Assembly (NCBI GenBank): GCA_027489535.1
Contig: JAIXZO010000017.1
Location: 1-64,000 of the forward strand
Reading direction: 5' to 3'
Length of the DNA stretch: 64,000 nucleotides
Source of the DNA: Hyphomicrobiales bacterium
GTDB taxonomy: Bacteria > Pseudomonadota > Alphaproteobacteria > Rhizobiales > Beijerinckiaceae
Position 1 is the stretch's first letter. Every line of letters starts with the position of its first letter. The position numbers and the translations under genes were made by a program. This document shows positions 14,125 through 23,362 of the stretch, one piece after another. Below the pieces are notes generated by a model, which had not been told where the DNA came from, made no database searches, and worked only from the letters and a program-made list of their open reading frames with translations.

Positions 14125-15279
14125 ATGACCGGCACGCTTGAGATGACCGCCACCGCCGATTTCGGCTTCACGGTCCACGCAACCGACGGCGCGGCGCGCA
14201 CCGGGGCGATCACGATGCCGCGCGGCACCATCCGCACGCCGGCCTTCATGCCCGTCGGCACGGCCGCCACCGTCAAGGCCATGTATGCCGATCAGGTGCG
14301 CGAACTCGGCGCCGACGTCGTGCTGGGCAATGTCTACCATCTCATGCTGCGCCCCGGCGCGGAGCGCGTCGCCCGGCTCGGGGGCCTGCACAAGATGATG
14401 GGCTGGCCGCATCCGATCCTCACCGATTCCGGCGGCTTTCAGGTCATGTCGCTCGCCAAGCTTCGCAAGCTGAATGAGAAGGGCGTCACCTTCCGCTCGC
14501 ATGTCGACGGCTCGGCGCATGAGCTGACGCCCGAGCGCTCCATCGAAATTCAAGGTCTGCTCGGGTCCGACATCCAAATGCAGCTCGACGAATGCGTGAA
14601 GCTGCCCTGCTCGGATGCCGAGGCGGAACGCGCGATGGAGCTGTCGCTGCGCTGGGCCGAGCGTTGCCGCATCGCCTTCGGCGAGCAGCCGGGCCGCGCG
14701 ATGTTCGGCATCGTGCAGGGCGGCGCGGTGGAGAGCCTGCGCGAAGCGAGCGCCAAGGCGCTGACGGCCATGGACCTCAAGGGCTACGCCGTCGGCGGTC
14801 TCGCCGTCGGCGAGCCGCAGGACGTGATGCTGCGCATGATCGAGGTCGTCGAGCCGCATCTTCCCAAGGAGAAGCCGCGCTATCTGATGGGTGTCGGCAC
14901 GCCCGACGACATCGTGGAGGCCGTGCGCCGCGGCATCGACATGTTCGATTGCGTCATGCCCACCCGCGCCGGCCGTCACGGTCAGGTCTTCACCCGTTTC
15001 GGCAAGATCAACCTGCGCAATGCGCGGCACGCTGAAGACCCGCGTCCGCTCGACGAAACCTCGACCTGCCCCGCCGCCCGCGACTATTCCCGCGCTTATC
15101 TCCACCATCTGGTGAAGGCCGGCGAAATTCTCGGCATGATGCTGCTGACCTGGGTCAACCTCGCCTATTACCAAGACCTTATGGCGGGCCTGCGCAGCGC
15201 CATCGCCGCGGGACGTCTCGACGACTTCGTCGCCGAGACGAAGGAAGGCTGGGCGAGAGGGGATTTGGAGGCGGTCTGA
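14125..15279 (+). CDS. tgt: Queuine/preQ1 tRNA-guanine transglycosylase with degenerate zinc site
   Basis: Tgt exchanges guanine 34 for preQ1 in tRNAs for Tyr, His, Asp and Asn. The 384-residue protein keeps the catalytic aspartates D101 ([10 protein letters not shown]) and D275 ([10 protein letters not shown]), and the GIVQGG and [10 protein letters not shown] substrate loops. Zymomonas Tgt binds zinc through C318, C320, C323 and H349; with the same 31-residue spacing this protein has S313, C315, A318 and V344, so three of four ligands are absent ([28 protein letters not shown]). Start is ATG 14125, one base after the queA stop; ATG 14143 is also possible. Confidence 0.95.
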   Translation: MTGTLEMTATADFGFTVHATDGAARTGAITMPRGTIRTPAFMPVGTAATVKAMYADQVRELGADVVLGNVYHLMLRPGAERVARLGGLHKMMGWPHPILTDSGGFQVMSLAKLRKLNEKGVTFRSHVDGSAHELTPERSIEIQGLLGSDIQMQLDECVKLPCSDAEAERAMELSLRWAERCRIAFGEQPGRAMFGIVQGGAVESLREASAKALTAMDLKGYAVGGLAVGEPQDVMLRMIEVVEPHLPKEKPRYLMGVGTPDDIVEAVRRGIDMFDCVMPTRAGRHGQVFTRFGKINLRNARHAEDPRPLDETSTCPAARDYSRAYLHHLVKAGEILGMMLLTWVNLAYYQDLMAGLRSAIAAGRLDDFVAETKEGWARGDLEAV

Positions 15280-15298
15280 GACGGGTATTGCCGTCCAC

Positions 15299-16477
15299 CT
15301 ACCGCACCAGTTCCCGCATCCCGCGCTCGAGGCCGTCCAGCGTCAGCGGCACCATGCGGTTCATGCCGATCAGTTGCCGGACCAGCCCCACCGACTGCGT
15401 GTAGCCCCAGAGATTTTCCTTCACCGGATTGATCCAGATCGCGCGCGGGAAGTGGCCGAACAGCCGTTCCAGCCACACCTGTCCCGCTTCCGCGTTCCAA
15501 TGCTCGACGGAGCCGCCCGGCATCGCGATCTCGTAGGGGCTCATCGAAGCGTCGCCCACGAAAACGAGCCGGTAGTCCGAGGGGTAGGTGCGCAGCACGT
15601 CCTGCGTCGGCGTCGTTTCGAAATGGCGGCGGCGATTGTCCTTCCACAATCGCTCATAGGGGCAATTGTGGAAGTAGAAGAATTCGAGATGCTTGAATTC
15701 GCTGCGAGCGGCCGAGAACAGCTCCTCCACCTGCTCGACATAAGGGTCCATCGATCCGCCGACGTCGAGAAACAGCAGCACCTTCACCGCATTGCGCCGT
15801 TCGGGCCGCAGATGCACGTCGAGCCACCCTTTTTCCGCCGTGCCGCGGATCGTGCCGTCGAGGTCGAGTTCCTCCGCCGCGCCCGTGCGCGCGAATTTCC
15901 GCAGACGACGCAGCGCGATCTTGATGGCGCGCGTGCCGAGTTCGACGCCGTCGTCGAGATCCTTGAACTCGCGCTTGTCCCACACCTTCACGGCGCGGTT
16001 GCTGCGGTTCTTTTCCTGCCCGATGCGCACGCCTTCGGGGTTGTAGCCCTGCGCGCCGAAGGGCGAAGTGCCCGCCGTGCCGATCCACTTGCTGCCGCCC
16101 TGGTGGCGGCCCTTCTGCTCCTTGAGGCGCTCGCGCAGCGTCTCCCAGAGCTTGTCCCAGCCCATCGCCTCGATCTGTGCCTTCTCCTCGTCGGAGAGGA
16201 ACTTCTCGGCCAGCTTGCGCAGCCAATCCTCCGGGATCTCGCTCGCCTCGATCAACTCGGCCAAGCTCTCGAAGCCCTTGAAGGTGGCCGCGAACACGCG
16301 GTCGAACTTGTCGAGATTGCGCTCGTCCTTCACGAGGCAGGCGCGCGCCAGAAAGTAGAAATTGTCGACCGAGCGGTCGGCCAGATCATGGTCCAAGGCT
16401 TCGAGCAGCGTCAGATATTCCCGCAAAGACACCGGCAGCTTCGCCGACCGGAGATTGCCGAAAAACTGCAGGAGCAT
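15299..16477 (-). CDS. VWA domain protein, CoxE-like
   Basis: A 392-residue cytoplasmic protein with an N-terminal helical region (about 1-200), a basic middle and a C-terminal von Willebrand A domain. The metal-ion site reads LLFLDVGGSMDP, with Gly in place of the first Ser of the usual DxSxS, a form I associate with this family. Such proteins normally work with MoxR AAA+ ATPases in the assembly of protein complexes or metal centres. AAGGAG stands eight bases before ATG 16477. It overlaps the stop of an upstream small membrane-protein gene by ATGA. The matching MoxR gene lies 2.2 kb away on the other strand, past a protease gene. Confidence 0.9.
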   Translation of the reverse strand: MLLQFFGNLRSAKLPVSLREYLTLLEALDHDLADRSVDNFYFLARACLVKDERNLDKFDRVFAATFKGFESLAELIEASEIPEDWLRKLAEKFLSDEEKAQIEAMGWDKLWETLRERLKEQKGRHQGGSKWIGTAGTSPFGAQGYNPEGVRIGQEKNRSNRAVKVWDKREFKDLDDGVELGTRAIKIALRRLRKFARTGAAEELDLDGTIRGTAEKGWLDVHLRPERRNAVKVLLFLDVGGSMDPYVEQVEELFSAARSEFKHLEFFYFHNCPYERLWKDNRRRHFETTPTQDVLRTYPSDYRLVFVGDASMSPYEIAMPGGSVEHWNAEAGQVWLERLFGHFPRAIWINPVKENLWGYTQSVGLVRQLIGMNRMVPLTLDGLERGMRELVR

Positions 16478-16785
16478 CAGCGGCGCTCCTTGCGTGGGTC
16501 GTCGCGCTTCTCTTCGACCACCTTGTAGTCGACCTCGATCACGCCCTGCGCGGCATCCTGCCGTGTGCGGGCCGCGGCTTCCGCGTCGCGCAGGATGCGG
16601 CGCAGCCGCCACCGGGCGAACAGACCTGCCACGATCAGCACCGGCACGAGCACGAGCAACAGGCCCGCGCCGAGCACGAGCACCGTCAGGCCCAAGGCCA
16701 CGGCCAAAATCCCGAAGATCGCCATGGCCCATTTGGGCACGTTCACGACCTTCATTCCCGAGGCGTCACGATATTGAAAGCGCAT
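16477..16785 (-). CDS. Small membrane protein of unknown function
   Basis: The 102-residue product has a short polar start (MRFQYRDASGMKVVNVPKW), two closely spaced hydrophobic segments (residues 19-56) and a basic, charged tail rich in Arg. Its TGA overlaps the ATG of the VWA gene, so the pair is co-translated and may act together, for example as a membrane anchor for the VWA protein; that is inference. A second in-frame ATG ten codons in is possible. I do not recognise a named family. Confidence 0.7.
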   Translation of the reverse strand: MRFQYRDASGMKVVNVPKWAMAIFGILAVALGLTVLVLGAGLLLVLVPVLIVAGLFARWRLRRILRDAEAAARTRQDAAQGVIEVDYKVVEEKRDDPRKERR

Positions 16786-16948
16786 GCGGATGTTGTCTCA
16801 CCCGCCGAGGGTGCGGGGCAAGGGGGGAACATTCGGCCATGCATTTCCGTCGCCGCCCGCACGCTTCGCCCGAAACGGGGCATCGAGACCCGATCTGTGC
16901 CGCAATCGCCCGGCATGTGGGCGCGGACCTGATTGCGAGGAGCACGAC

Positions 16949-18574
16949 ATGGCGGCGGACTGGACTCCCATTGCACCGACGGGAACGGCGACGATCGACG
17001 GTCTTCTGACCGGTGCGCGATGGAACGCCTCCGCCCTGACCTTCGGCTTTCCGGGCACCGGCGCGGCCTACGGTGCCGATTATGCTTGGGCCGGCACTGC
17101 CGCCGAACCCGCCGACGGCTTCGCCGCCTTCACCCCGGAACAGGCCTCCGCCGTGCGCGACGTCCTCGCGGACGTCGCCGAGGTGGCCGCCGTGACCTTC
17201 AAGGAGACGACCGGCGGCGAGGCCGATCTCCGCTTCGGCCGTTCGGTTGCGGTGGACCGGGACACGGCCGCCTTCGCATGGGGGTATTATCCCGGTGCCG
17301 GCGCGGGCGGAGACGTCTGGTTCGGCAGTTCCTGGACCGCATCGCCCGTTGCGGGCGGCTTCGACCGGCTGTCTCTCATTCACGAGATCGGCCACGCTCT
17401 CGGGCTCAAGCATCCCTTCGAAGCGATGACCGCCTTCGGCGGTTCCTTCCCCGCGATGCCCGCCGCGCAAGACGGCAATACCGCGACGGTGATGTCGTAC
17501 GACGCCTATCCCGGCGCGGGCTTCAATCTGGCGGGGGCGGGCGGCCATCCGCAAACGCCGATGCAATACGACGTGGCGGCCTTGCAGGAGATGTACGGGG
17601 CCAATTTCGCCGCCCATTCCGGCAACACCGTCTATCGATGGGACGCCGCAACGGGGCAAAAATTCGTCGACGGCGTCGGCCAAGGCGTCGCCGAAGCGGG
17701 CAAGATCTACGAAACCGTGTGGGACGGCGGCGGCCGCGACACCTATGATTTTTCCGGCTTCACCCGGGCTTTGACGCTCGACATCAACCCCGGCGCATGG
17801 GTCGGCCTCGTCGATCCCGTCGGCGGCCCGCAAGCGGCGTTCGGCGACGGGCATTATGCGCCGGGCATGGTCGCCAACGCGTTCCGTTTTCACGGCGACG
17901 CCCGCTCGCTCGTCGAAGACGCCGTCGGCGGATGGGCGTCCGACCGCATCACCGGCAACGTCGGCGCCAACCGCCTGCAGGGCGGCGGCGGGGCGGACAC
18001 GATCGCGGGCGGGGCCGGCAATGATTCGCTCGTCGGCGGTTCCGGCGGCGACCGTCTGGACGGCGGCGCAGGTTTCGACGCCGCAGATTATGCGGCAGCT
18101 CCCGGCGCGGTCGTCGCCAATCTCGCCGCAGGCACGGGACAAGGCGGCCAAGCGACCGCCGACGTCTACGTCTCCGTCGAGGCAGTCCTCGGCTCGGCCT
18201 TCAACGACGTCCTCACCGGCAATGACGGTGCGAACATGCTGGTCGGCGGAGCCGGAGGGGATCGTCTGTCCGGCGGGGGCGGAAACGACACGCTCAACGG
18301 CGGAGCAGGGTCCGACGTGCTGATCGGCGGCGCGGGTGCGGACGTCTTCATCTTCGGCCGCGACGGCGGGGCCGACCGCATTCTCGACTTCTCTCCCGAT
18401 ACCGTCGGAGAAATCGTCAAGCTCGGCGGTCGCGTCTACGCCTCGGCGTCGGATGCTTTGGCCCACGCCGTTCAGGTCGGGTCCGACGTGCATCTCGCGA
18501 CGGGCACCGGCGACGTGGCCTTCGTCAATCTGAAGCTCGCAAGCCTCGCGGTCTCGGATTTCGTCATCGTCTAG
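16949..18574 (+). CDS. Serralysin-like M10 metallopeptidase with RTX repeats
   Basis: A 541-residue protein with an N-terminal metzincin domain: the zinc motif HEIGHALGLKH supplies H145, H149 and H155, and VMSYDAY is the Met-turn. Glycine-rich calcium-binding nonapeptides (GGAGNDSL, GGSGGDRLDGG, GGGGNDTLNGG, GGAGSDVLIGG) fill about residues 340-465. The C-terminus ends DFVIV, the hydrophobic end typical of type I secretion substrates, and there is no Sec signal peptide. Export to the medium by a type I system is therefore expected, but no such transporter lies in the window. AGGAG precedes ATG 16949. It is inserted between a VWA protein gene and a MoxR gene. Confidence 0.92.
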   Translation: MAADWTPIAPTGTATIDGLLTGARWNASALTFGFPGTGAAYGADYAWAGTAAEPADGFAAFTPEQASAVRDVLADVAEVAAVTFKETTGGEADLRFGRSVAVDRDTAAFAWGYYPGAGAGGDVWFGSSWTASPVAGGFDRLSLIHEIGHALGLKHPFEAMTAFGGSFPAMPAAQDGNTATVMSYDAYPGAGFNLAGAGGHPQTPMQYDVAALQEMYGANFAAHSGNTVYRWDAATGQKFVDGVGQGVAEAGKIYETVWDGGGRDTYDFSGFTRALTLDINPGAWVGLVDPVGGPQAAFGDGHYAPGMVANAFRFHGDARSLVEDAVGGWASDRITGNVGANRLQGGGGADTIAGGAGNDSLVGGSGGDRLDGGAGFDAADYAAAPGAVVANLAAGTGQGGQATADVYVSVEAVLGSAFNDVLTGNDGANMLVGGAGGDRLSGGGGNDTLNGGAGSDVLIGGAGADVFIFGRDGGADRILDFSPDTVGEIVKLGGRVYASASDALAHAVQVGSDVHLATGTGDVAFVNLKLASLAVSDFVIV

Positions 18575-18642
18575 CGGCGGTTGCGCCCTTGACCCGCGCC
18601 TGTCGCGCCGACACCCTGTCGCGCGTCATGCGAGGGATGAGA

Positions 18643-19488
18643 ATGCGTTTCGAGGGTACCGATTCCTACGTCGCCACCGAGGATCTCACGGTCGCGGTCA
18701 ACGCCGCCGTGGTGCTCGAGCGCCCGCTGCTGGTGAAGGGCGAGCCCGGCACCGGAAAGACCGTGCTGGCGGAGGAGATCGCCCGCGCCCTCGGCGTCCC
18801 GCTGATCACCTGGCACATCAAGTCCACGACGAAAGCCGCTCAAGGCCTTTACGAATATGACGCCGTCTCCCGGTTGCGCGACAGCCAATTGGGCGACCCG
18901 CGCGTCTCCGAGATCCGCAACTACATCCGCCGCGGCAAGCTGTGGGAGGCCTGCGTCGACGAGCGCCGTCCGGTGCTTCTCATCGACGAGATCGACAAGG
19001 CCGACATCGAATTTCCCAACGACCTGCTGCTTGAACTCGACCGTATGGAATTCCATGTCTACGAGACCGGCGAGACGGTGAAGGCCAAGAAGCGCCCCGT
19101 CGTCATCATCACGTCCAACAACGAGAAGGAGCTGCCGGACGCGTTCCTGCGCCGCTGCTTCTTCCACTACATCCGCTTCCCGGACGCCGAGACGATGGAA
19201 AAGATCGTGGACGTCCATTTCCCCGACATCAAGAAGCGCCTGACGTCCGAGGCGCTGCGGCTGTTCTTCGAACTTCGCGACGTCCCCGGCCTGAAAAAGA
19301 AGCCCTCCACGTCGGAGCTTCTCGACTGGCTGAAATTGCTGATGTCGGAAGACATCTCCCCCGAAACGCTGCGCGAGCGCGACGCCAAGAAGCTCATTCC
19401 GCCGCTGCACGGCGCCTTGCTCAAAAACGAGCAGGACGTCCACCTCCTCGAACGCGTCGCCTTCCTCAACCGCCGCGAGACCCGCTGA
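18643..19488 (+). CDS. MoxR family AAA+ ATPase
   Basis: A 281-residue AAA+ ATPase with Walker A GEPGTGKTVLA, Walker B VLLIDEIDKAD, sensor 1 IITSNNEKELP and an arginine-finger region DAFLRRCFFHYI. MoxR proteins act as chaperones with VWA partners, and a CoxE-like VWA gene is close by on the other strand. ATG 18643 (MRFEGTDSYVATEDL) is favoured because GAGGG lies six bases upstream and the family begins here; longer readings from 18589 or 18637 are less likely. It is followed by 320 bases of repeats. Confidence 0.92.
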   Translation: MRFEGTDSYVATEDLTVAVNAAVVLERPLLVKGEPGTGKTVLAEEIARALGVPLITWHIKSTTKAAQGLYEYDAVSRLRDSQLGDPRVSEIRNYIRRGKLWEACVDERRPVLLIDEIDKADIEFPNDLLLELDRMEFHVYETGETVKAKKRPVVIITSNNEKELPDAFLRRCFFHYIRFPDAETMEKIVDVHFPDIKKRLTSEALRLFFELRDVPGLKKKPSTSELLDWLKLLMSEDISPETLRERDAKKLIPPLHGALLKNEQDVHLLERVAFLNRRETR

Positions 19489-19533
19489 ACGGACGATGGT
19501 TCGTCGGCACGAGAGAGTCGCAAACCCGTCCAT

Positions 19534-19672
19534 CCGTCATTGCGAGCGAAGCGAAGCAATCCAGCTGACGGTCGCCCGCTTGGCCGCGCCTTTGCCGCCC
19601 GCGCTCGCCGCGCCCTACCACCGAGCGCGCGGCTCCGGATTGCCGCGTCGCTGCGCTCCTCGCAATGACGGA
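19534..19672. repeat. Inverted pair of an interspersed intergenic repeat
   Basis: The left arm CCGTCATTGCGAGCGAAGCG... (19534-19564) and the right arm ending ...CTCGCAATGACGGA (19636-19672) are imperfect reverse complements, about 31 and 37 bases long. The left arm recurs almost exactly at 36847-36878. Such elements are common between genes in Hyphomicrobiales. They lie in the 320-base gap between the convergent moxR and rplI genes, which otherwise holds the rplI terminator and a degenerate copy of another repeat near 19702-19732. Confidence 0.8.
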
Positions 19673-19753
19673 GGAGGGGGCATTGCAGCGCCAACCGGTC
19701 TCATCCCGGCCGAAGAGCCGGGAACCCGGACTTTTCTGCAAGTCCCCCCAACG

Positions 19754-19781
19754 AAAAATGCCCGGCTTTCGCCGGGCATTT
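19754..19781 (-). terminator. Intrinsic terminator of the rpsF-rplI operon
   Basis: ATGCCCGGC and GCCGGGCAT form a 9-bp stem with a four-base loop; on the minus strand the stem is followed by TTTTT. It lies about 30 bases past the rplI stop. Confidence 0.85.
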
Positions 19782-19809
19782 CGGTCTTCGAAGCCGTGGG
19801 GCGTCGAAA

Positions 19810-20370
19810 TCACATGTCGCCGTCGTTCTCGGCCAGCGCGGCGCCGACTTCGAGGCCGAGGTCGTCGAAGTTGAGCTCTTCGCGGGCGAGAACGGCTTCG
19901 CCGCGGCCCTGACGTTCGGCTTCTTCGGCGCTGCGGGCGACGTTGATGGTGACGGTCACTTCAACTTCGGGATGCAGCACGACCGGCACCTTGTGCAGGC
20001 CGATGGCCTTGATCGGCGTGTCGAGGCGAACCTGACGACGCTCGACCGTGAAGCCGCCCGCGGTGAGGATCTCGGCGAGGTCGCGCGCGGCCACCGAACC
20101 GTAGAGCTGGCCCATTTCGCCCGCCTGACGGACGATGACGAAGGTGTGGCCGTCGAGCTTCTCGGCCACGGCCGAAGCCTCGGCCTTCAGTTCGAGGTTG
20201 CGGGTTTCGAGCTGGGCGCGCTGACCTTCGAAACGGGCCTTGTTCTCGCCGGTGGCGCGCAGCGCCTTGCCCTGCGGCAGCAGGTAGTTGCGGGCGAAAC
20301 CGTCCTTGACGCGGACGACGTCGCCCATCTGGCCGAGCTTGGCGACGCGTTCGAGAAGAATGACGTGCAT
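19810..20370 (-). CDS. rplI: 50S ribosomal protein L9
   Basis: L9 binds 23S rRNA and helps frame maintenance. The 186-residue protein begins [19 protein letters not shown], followed by [15 protein letters not shown], the usual long connecting helix, and the C-terminal domain ([12 protein letters not shown]). It is longer than the 150-residue norm by an acidic C-terminal tail of about 35 residues, seen in other Alphaproteobacteria. AAGGAG stands nine bases before the ATG at 20370. It is the last gene of the rpsF operon. Confidence 0.97.
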   Translation of the reverse strand: MHVILLERVAKLGQMGDVVRVKDGFARNYLLPQGKALRATGENKARFEGQRAQLETRNLELKAEASAVAEKLDGHTFVIVRQAGEMGQLYGSVAARDLAEILTAGGFTVERRQVRLDTPIKAIGLHKVPVVLHPEVEVTVTINVARSAEEAERQGRGEAVLAREELNFDDLGLEVGAALAENDGDM

Positions 20371-20405
20371 GGTGGTTCTCCTTTGGTTCGTTGTATCGGC
20401 CGGGC

Positions 20406-21365
20406 TCAGACGCCCGGTGTTGCGGTCGGCGGCAGGGCCGGAACCCGGCCGCGGAAATTGAAGAAGCCTTCGGCGACGCCGATGGCGGCGAGCGCGAGTA
20501 CCGGCCAGCCGGGCATCACGATCAACACGGTGTAGAGCGCGCCGAGCAGCAATCCGCGCGCGGAGAAGCCGCGGCTGATCGCGTGGATCGTCGAGAGGCC
20601 CTGCAGCGCATAGGCCATCGCGAGCGCGGCGGCCGTGGTGCGGGCGGCAAGGGCGGGCATGCCGTCGGGCAGGAAGGAGGCGAGCGCGGTCGCCGCGAAG
20701 ACGACGAGCACGGTCGTGGGAATGGCGACCGAAGCGAGATCGGGCCAAGGCCGCGGCAGCCGACCCGACATCAGCACGAGACGGCCCGCGATCCACAGCA
20801 GCACGCTCGACGTCAGCACGCCGATGGCGGCGCTGATCGAAGGGGCCACGAGCGCCATCAGCCGCGCGATCTCGGACGTCTCGACGCCCGACGCGCCCAA
20901 TTGCGCAAAGACTTCGGCATTGCGGCTGCGGAAGGATTCGACGGCGGTCTCGAACACTGCGACGAGGCTCGCATAGTCCCCGCCCACCAGCACCATGCCG
21001 AACACGGTCAGCGCGGCGCTCGTCAGGGCCACCGCTGCCAGCACGCGACCGAGCGGATACCATTCGACGTCGTCTTCCGTCTCGCGCGAGAGCAAGGCGA
21101 GATGGGCGAACCACCAGGCGGGCAGCGCCACGCCGACGGCGAAGACCATCCCCGCACGCGCCGACAACACGAGCGCGACGGACACGGATGCGATCAGCGC
21201 GGCGATGAGTCCCGTCTTTCGGGTCCAGCCCAAGGCGGCGATCAGGATCGGGAGAGGGGCGGCGATGTAAAGCAAAACGGCAAGCGCGCTCCCGGCGGTG
21301 ACCACCGTGAACAAAAGGGCGGAGGCGATGCCTGCGCCGATGGCGATGCCGATTGAAGCGTTCAT
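20406..21365 (-). CDS. DUF2232 family membrane protein
   Basis: A 319-residue protein made of about eight hydrophobic segments, beginning [19 protein letters not shown]. It fits the DUF2232 family, which commonly lies between rpsR and rplI in Alphaproteobacteria and whose role is unknown. The end reads [18 protein letters not shown], a conserved C-terminal feature. It is 35 bases upstream of rplI and 151 bases downstream of rpsR in the same direction. Confidence 0.85.
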   Translation of the reverse strand: MNASIGIAIGAGIASALLFTVVTAGSALAVLLYIAAPLPILIAALGWTRKTGLIAALIASVSVALVLSARAGMVFAVGVALPAWWFAHLALLSRETEDDVEWYPLGRVLAAVALTSAALTVFGMVLVGGDYASLVAVFETAVESFRSRNAEVFAQLGASGVETSEIARLMALVAPSISAAIGVLTSSVLLWIAGRLVLMSGRLPRPWPDLASVAIPTTVLVVFAATALASFLPDGMPALAARTTAAALAMAYALQGLSTIHAISRGFSARGLLLGALYTVLIVMPGWPVLALAAIGVAEGFFNFRGRVPALPPTATPGV

Positions 21366-21516
21366 GTCCGTGTCGAGCTGTCCCGCGGGCTTGCGCGGTT
21401 AGGAGCGGCACATCCGCCCCAGCCTTGTCCGTCGGCGACCACCGTCGACGGGTGACTTCAAGATCGACCCAAAGGCCGAGACGCCGCGCGGTCGAAACCG
21501 CGCGGCGAAGCGTTAA

Positions 21517-21789
21517 TTACGCGATCACGTAGGGCAGAAGGCCGAGGAAGCGGGCGCGCTTGATCGCCTGGGCGAGTTCACGCTGCTTCTTGGCCGAAAC
21601 GGCCGTGATGCGGGACGGCACGATCTTGCCGCGCTCGGAGATGTAGCGCGAGAGCAGACGCGTGTCCTTGTAGTCGATCTTCGGCGCGTTCGGGCCCGTG
21701 AACGGGCAGGTCTTGCGACGGCGGAAGAACGGGCGGCGACCGCCTCCGGAGGAGGAGGACGAAGCGGTGGTCGGGGTTTCGGTCGACAT
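21517..21789 (-). CDS. rpsR: 30S ribosomal protein S18
   Basis: S18 forms a pair with S6 on the 30S platform. The 90-residue protein has a Ser/Gly-rich N-terminal extension and the conserved core [36 protein letters not shown] and [10 protein letters not shown]. Its ATG overlaps the last base of the rpsF stop codon, so translation is coupled. Confidence 0.97.
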   Translation of the reverse strand: MSTETPTTASSSSSGGGRRPFFRRRKTCPFTGPNAPKIDYKDTRLLSRYISERGKIVPSRITAVSAKKQRELAQAIKRARFLGLLPYVIA

Positions 21790-22292
21790 CAGACGGCCTC
21801 ACCTTCGCTGGAGGTTTCACGAGGAGGACGGGGTCCGCGATCCGGACGGTCGCCGAAACGACCGCCGCCGCCGCCGCCGCCGCCGCCGAAGCCGCGACCG
21901 CCGCCGCCGCCGAAGCCGCGTCCGCCGCCGCCGCCGCCGAAGCCGCGATCACCGCGGTCGTCTTCGCGGTCGCGCTTCTGGAGCATGGCCGACTGGCCTT
22001 CTTCCAGTTCCTCGACGCGCAGCGTCAGGATGCGCAGCACGTCTTCGTTGATGCCCATCTGACGTTCCATTTCGGCCACGGCGGCCGCGGAAGCGTCGAT
22101 GTTCATCAGCGAGAAGTGAGCCTTGCGGTTCTTCTTGATGCGGTAAGCGAGCGTCTTGACGCCCCAATACTCGATCTTCGAGACGGTGCCGCCATTGGCT
22201 TCGATGATGCCTTTGAAGGTTTCCGTCATCGTCTCGACCTGCTGCGCCGTCACGTCCTGACGGGCGAGGTAAACGTGCTCGTAAAGAGGCAT
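21789..22292 (-). CDS. rpsF: 30S ribosomal protein S6 with glycine-rich tail
   Basis: S6 binds 16S rRNA together with S18. The 167-residue protein starts [14 protein letters not shown] at ATG 22292 and has the normal fold to about residue 110 ([19 protein letters not shown]). After a charged [11 protein letters not shown] linker follows a low-complexity tail of repeated RGFGGGGG units (about residues 122-150). The start is placed by homology; the frame upstream is open but not S6-like. First gene of the operon with rpsR, DUF2232 and rplI. Confidence 0.96.
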   Translation of the reverse strand: MPLYEHVYLARQDVTAQQVETMTETFKGIIEANGGTVSKIEYWGVKTLAYRIKKNRKAHFSLMNIDASAAAVAEMERQMGINEDVLRILTLRVEELEEGQSAMLQKRDREDDRGDRGFGGGGGGRGFGGGGGRGFGGGGGGGGGRFGDRPDRGPRPPRETSSEGEAV

Positions 22293-22594
22293 GCTCTTTA
22301 AGCCTTTCCCAGTTGATGCGGCCCCGGCGCGAAGCCCTTCGAGCCCTTTGGAAAGGCCCGAAAAGGAGGTGTCCGAAGGCGGAGACACGGGAAGACGGGT
22401 TCGCTCGAACCCCTGCACGCGCAAGCGCATGCCCTTCCTTTCAGCCCCCGGCCGGAACCGCGGAAGCCGGTCCATTAGTCGTTTCGAGCCGGGAATGCAA
22501 GGTCCGACACGCCGTTCGGGCCGCTCGCGGCCGCCCGTGCTTGCCCGTCGCGCCGGTCGACCTTAGCGTGCTCGCCGCCATATCGGGACCTTCC
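22293..22594 (-). promoter_or_regulatory. rpsF: rpsF 5' leader, candidate S6:S18 autoregulatory RNA
   Basis: The 302 bases between rpsF and the divergent hydrolase gene hold no gene. On the rpsF strand, around 22355-22390, lies CTCCGCCTTCGGACACCTCC, which contains the CCG and ACACCT elements of the known S6:S18 mRNA binding motif, about 70-90 bases before the start codon. The pairing was judged by eye only and is not certain. Confidence 0.3.
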
Positions 22595-23362
22595 ATGATC
22601 CAGTTTTTCGATTCCGCCGGCGTCCGCATCGCCTATGTCGACCTTCACCCGGAGGAGGGCGCGGGCGAGCCGATCGTGCTCGTGCATGGTTTCGCGTCCA
22701 ACTACGTCGTCAATTGGGTCAACACGCAGTGGGTGAAGGTGCTCCAGCGCGCCGGCCGCCGCGTCGTCGCGCTCGACGATCGCGGCCACGGGCGCAGCGA
22801 AAAACTCTACGATCCCGCCGCCTACAGTTCCGACGTGATGGCCCGCGACGTCGTCCATCTCATGGATCATCTCGGCATCGAGCGCGCCGACGTCATGGGC
22901 TATTCGATGGGCGCGCGCATCACCGCGCATCTGGCGCTCGCCGCCCCGCAGCGCGTCCGCTCGGCCCTTCTCGGCGGCCTCGGCATTCATCTGGTGGAAG
23001 GCGTCGGCCTGCCGCTCGGCATCGCCGACGCGATGGAAGCGCCGAGCCTCGACGACCTCACCGATCCCATGCAGCGCATGTTCCGCGCCTTCGCCGAGCA
23101 GACCGGCAGCGATCTGCGCGCTTTGGCCGCCTGCATCCGCGGTTCCCGCCAAACGCTCACGCCCGCACAGGTCGGCGCCATCCGCATGCCGGTTCTGATC
23201 TCGGTCGGCACCAATGACGGCGTGGCGGGCGATCCCCACGCCCTTGCGGCGCTGATGCCGAACGCCCGCGCCTTCGACATCGAAGGCCGCGACCACAATC
23301 TCGCCGTCGGCGACCGCTCCCACAAGGAGGCCGTGCTCGCCTTTCTGGACGGCCGCCCGTGA
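22595..23362 (+). CDS. Alpha/beta fold hydrolase
   Basis: A 255-residue alpha/beta hydrolase. The oxyanion segment IVLVHGFASN, the DDRGHGRSEK loop, the nucleophile elbow VMGYSMGAR with its serine, an acid near NDGVAGD and the late histidine in GRDHNLAVGD complete a triad. There is no signal peptide, so it acts in the cytoplasm on an unknown ester or related substrate. Its stop overlaps the GTG start of a second hydrolase by four bases, so both are made from one mRNA. It diverges from rpsF. Confidence 0.9.
   Translation: MIQFFDSAGVRIAYVDLHPEEGAGEPIVLVHGFASNYVVNWVNTQWVKVLQRAGRRVVALDDRGHGRSEKLYDPAAYSSDVMARDVVHLMDHLGIERADVMGYSMGARITAHLALAAPQRVRSALLGGLGIHLVEGVGLPLGIADAMEAPSLDDLTDPMQRMFRAFAEQTGSDLRALAACIRGSRQTLTPAQVGAIRMPVLISVGTNDGVAGDPHALAALMPNARAFDIEGRDHNLAVGDRSHKEAVLAFLDGRP

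Noticed and set aside
19534-19672. A CRISPR array or transposon end
   Set aside because: Only one inverted pair without regular spacing, spacers or transposase. It fits a short interspersed palindromic element.
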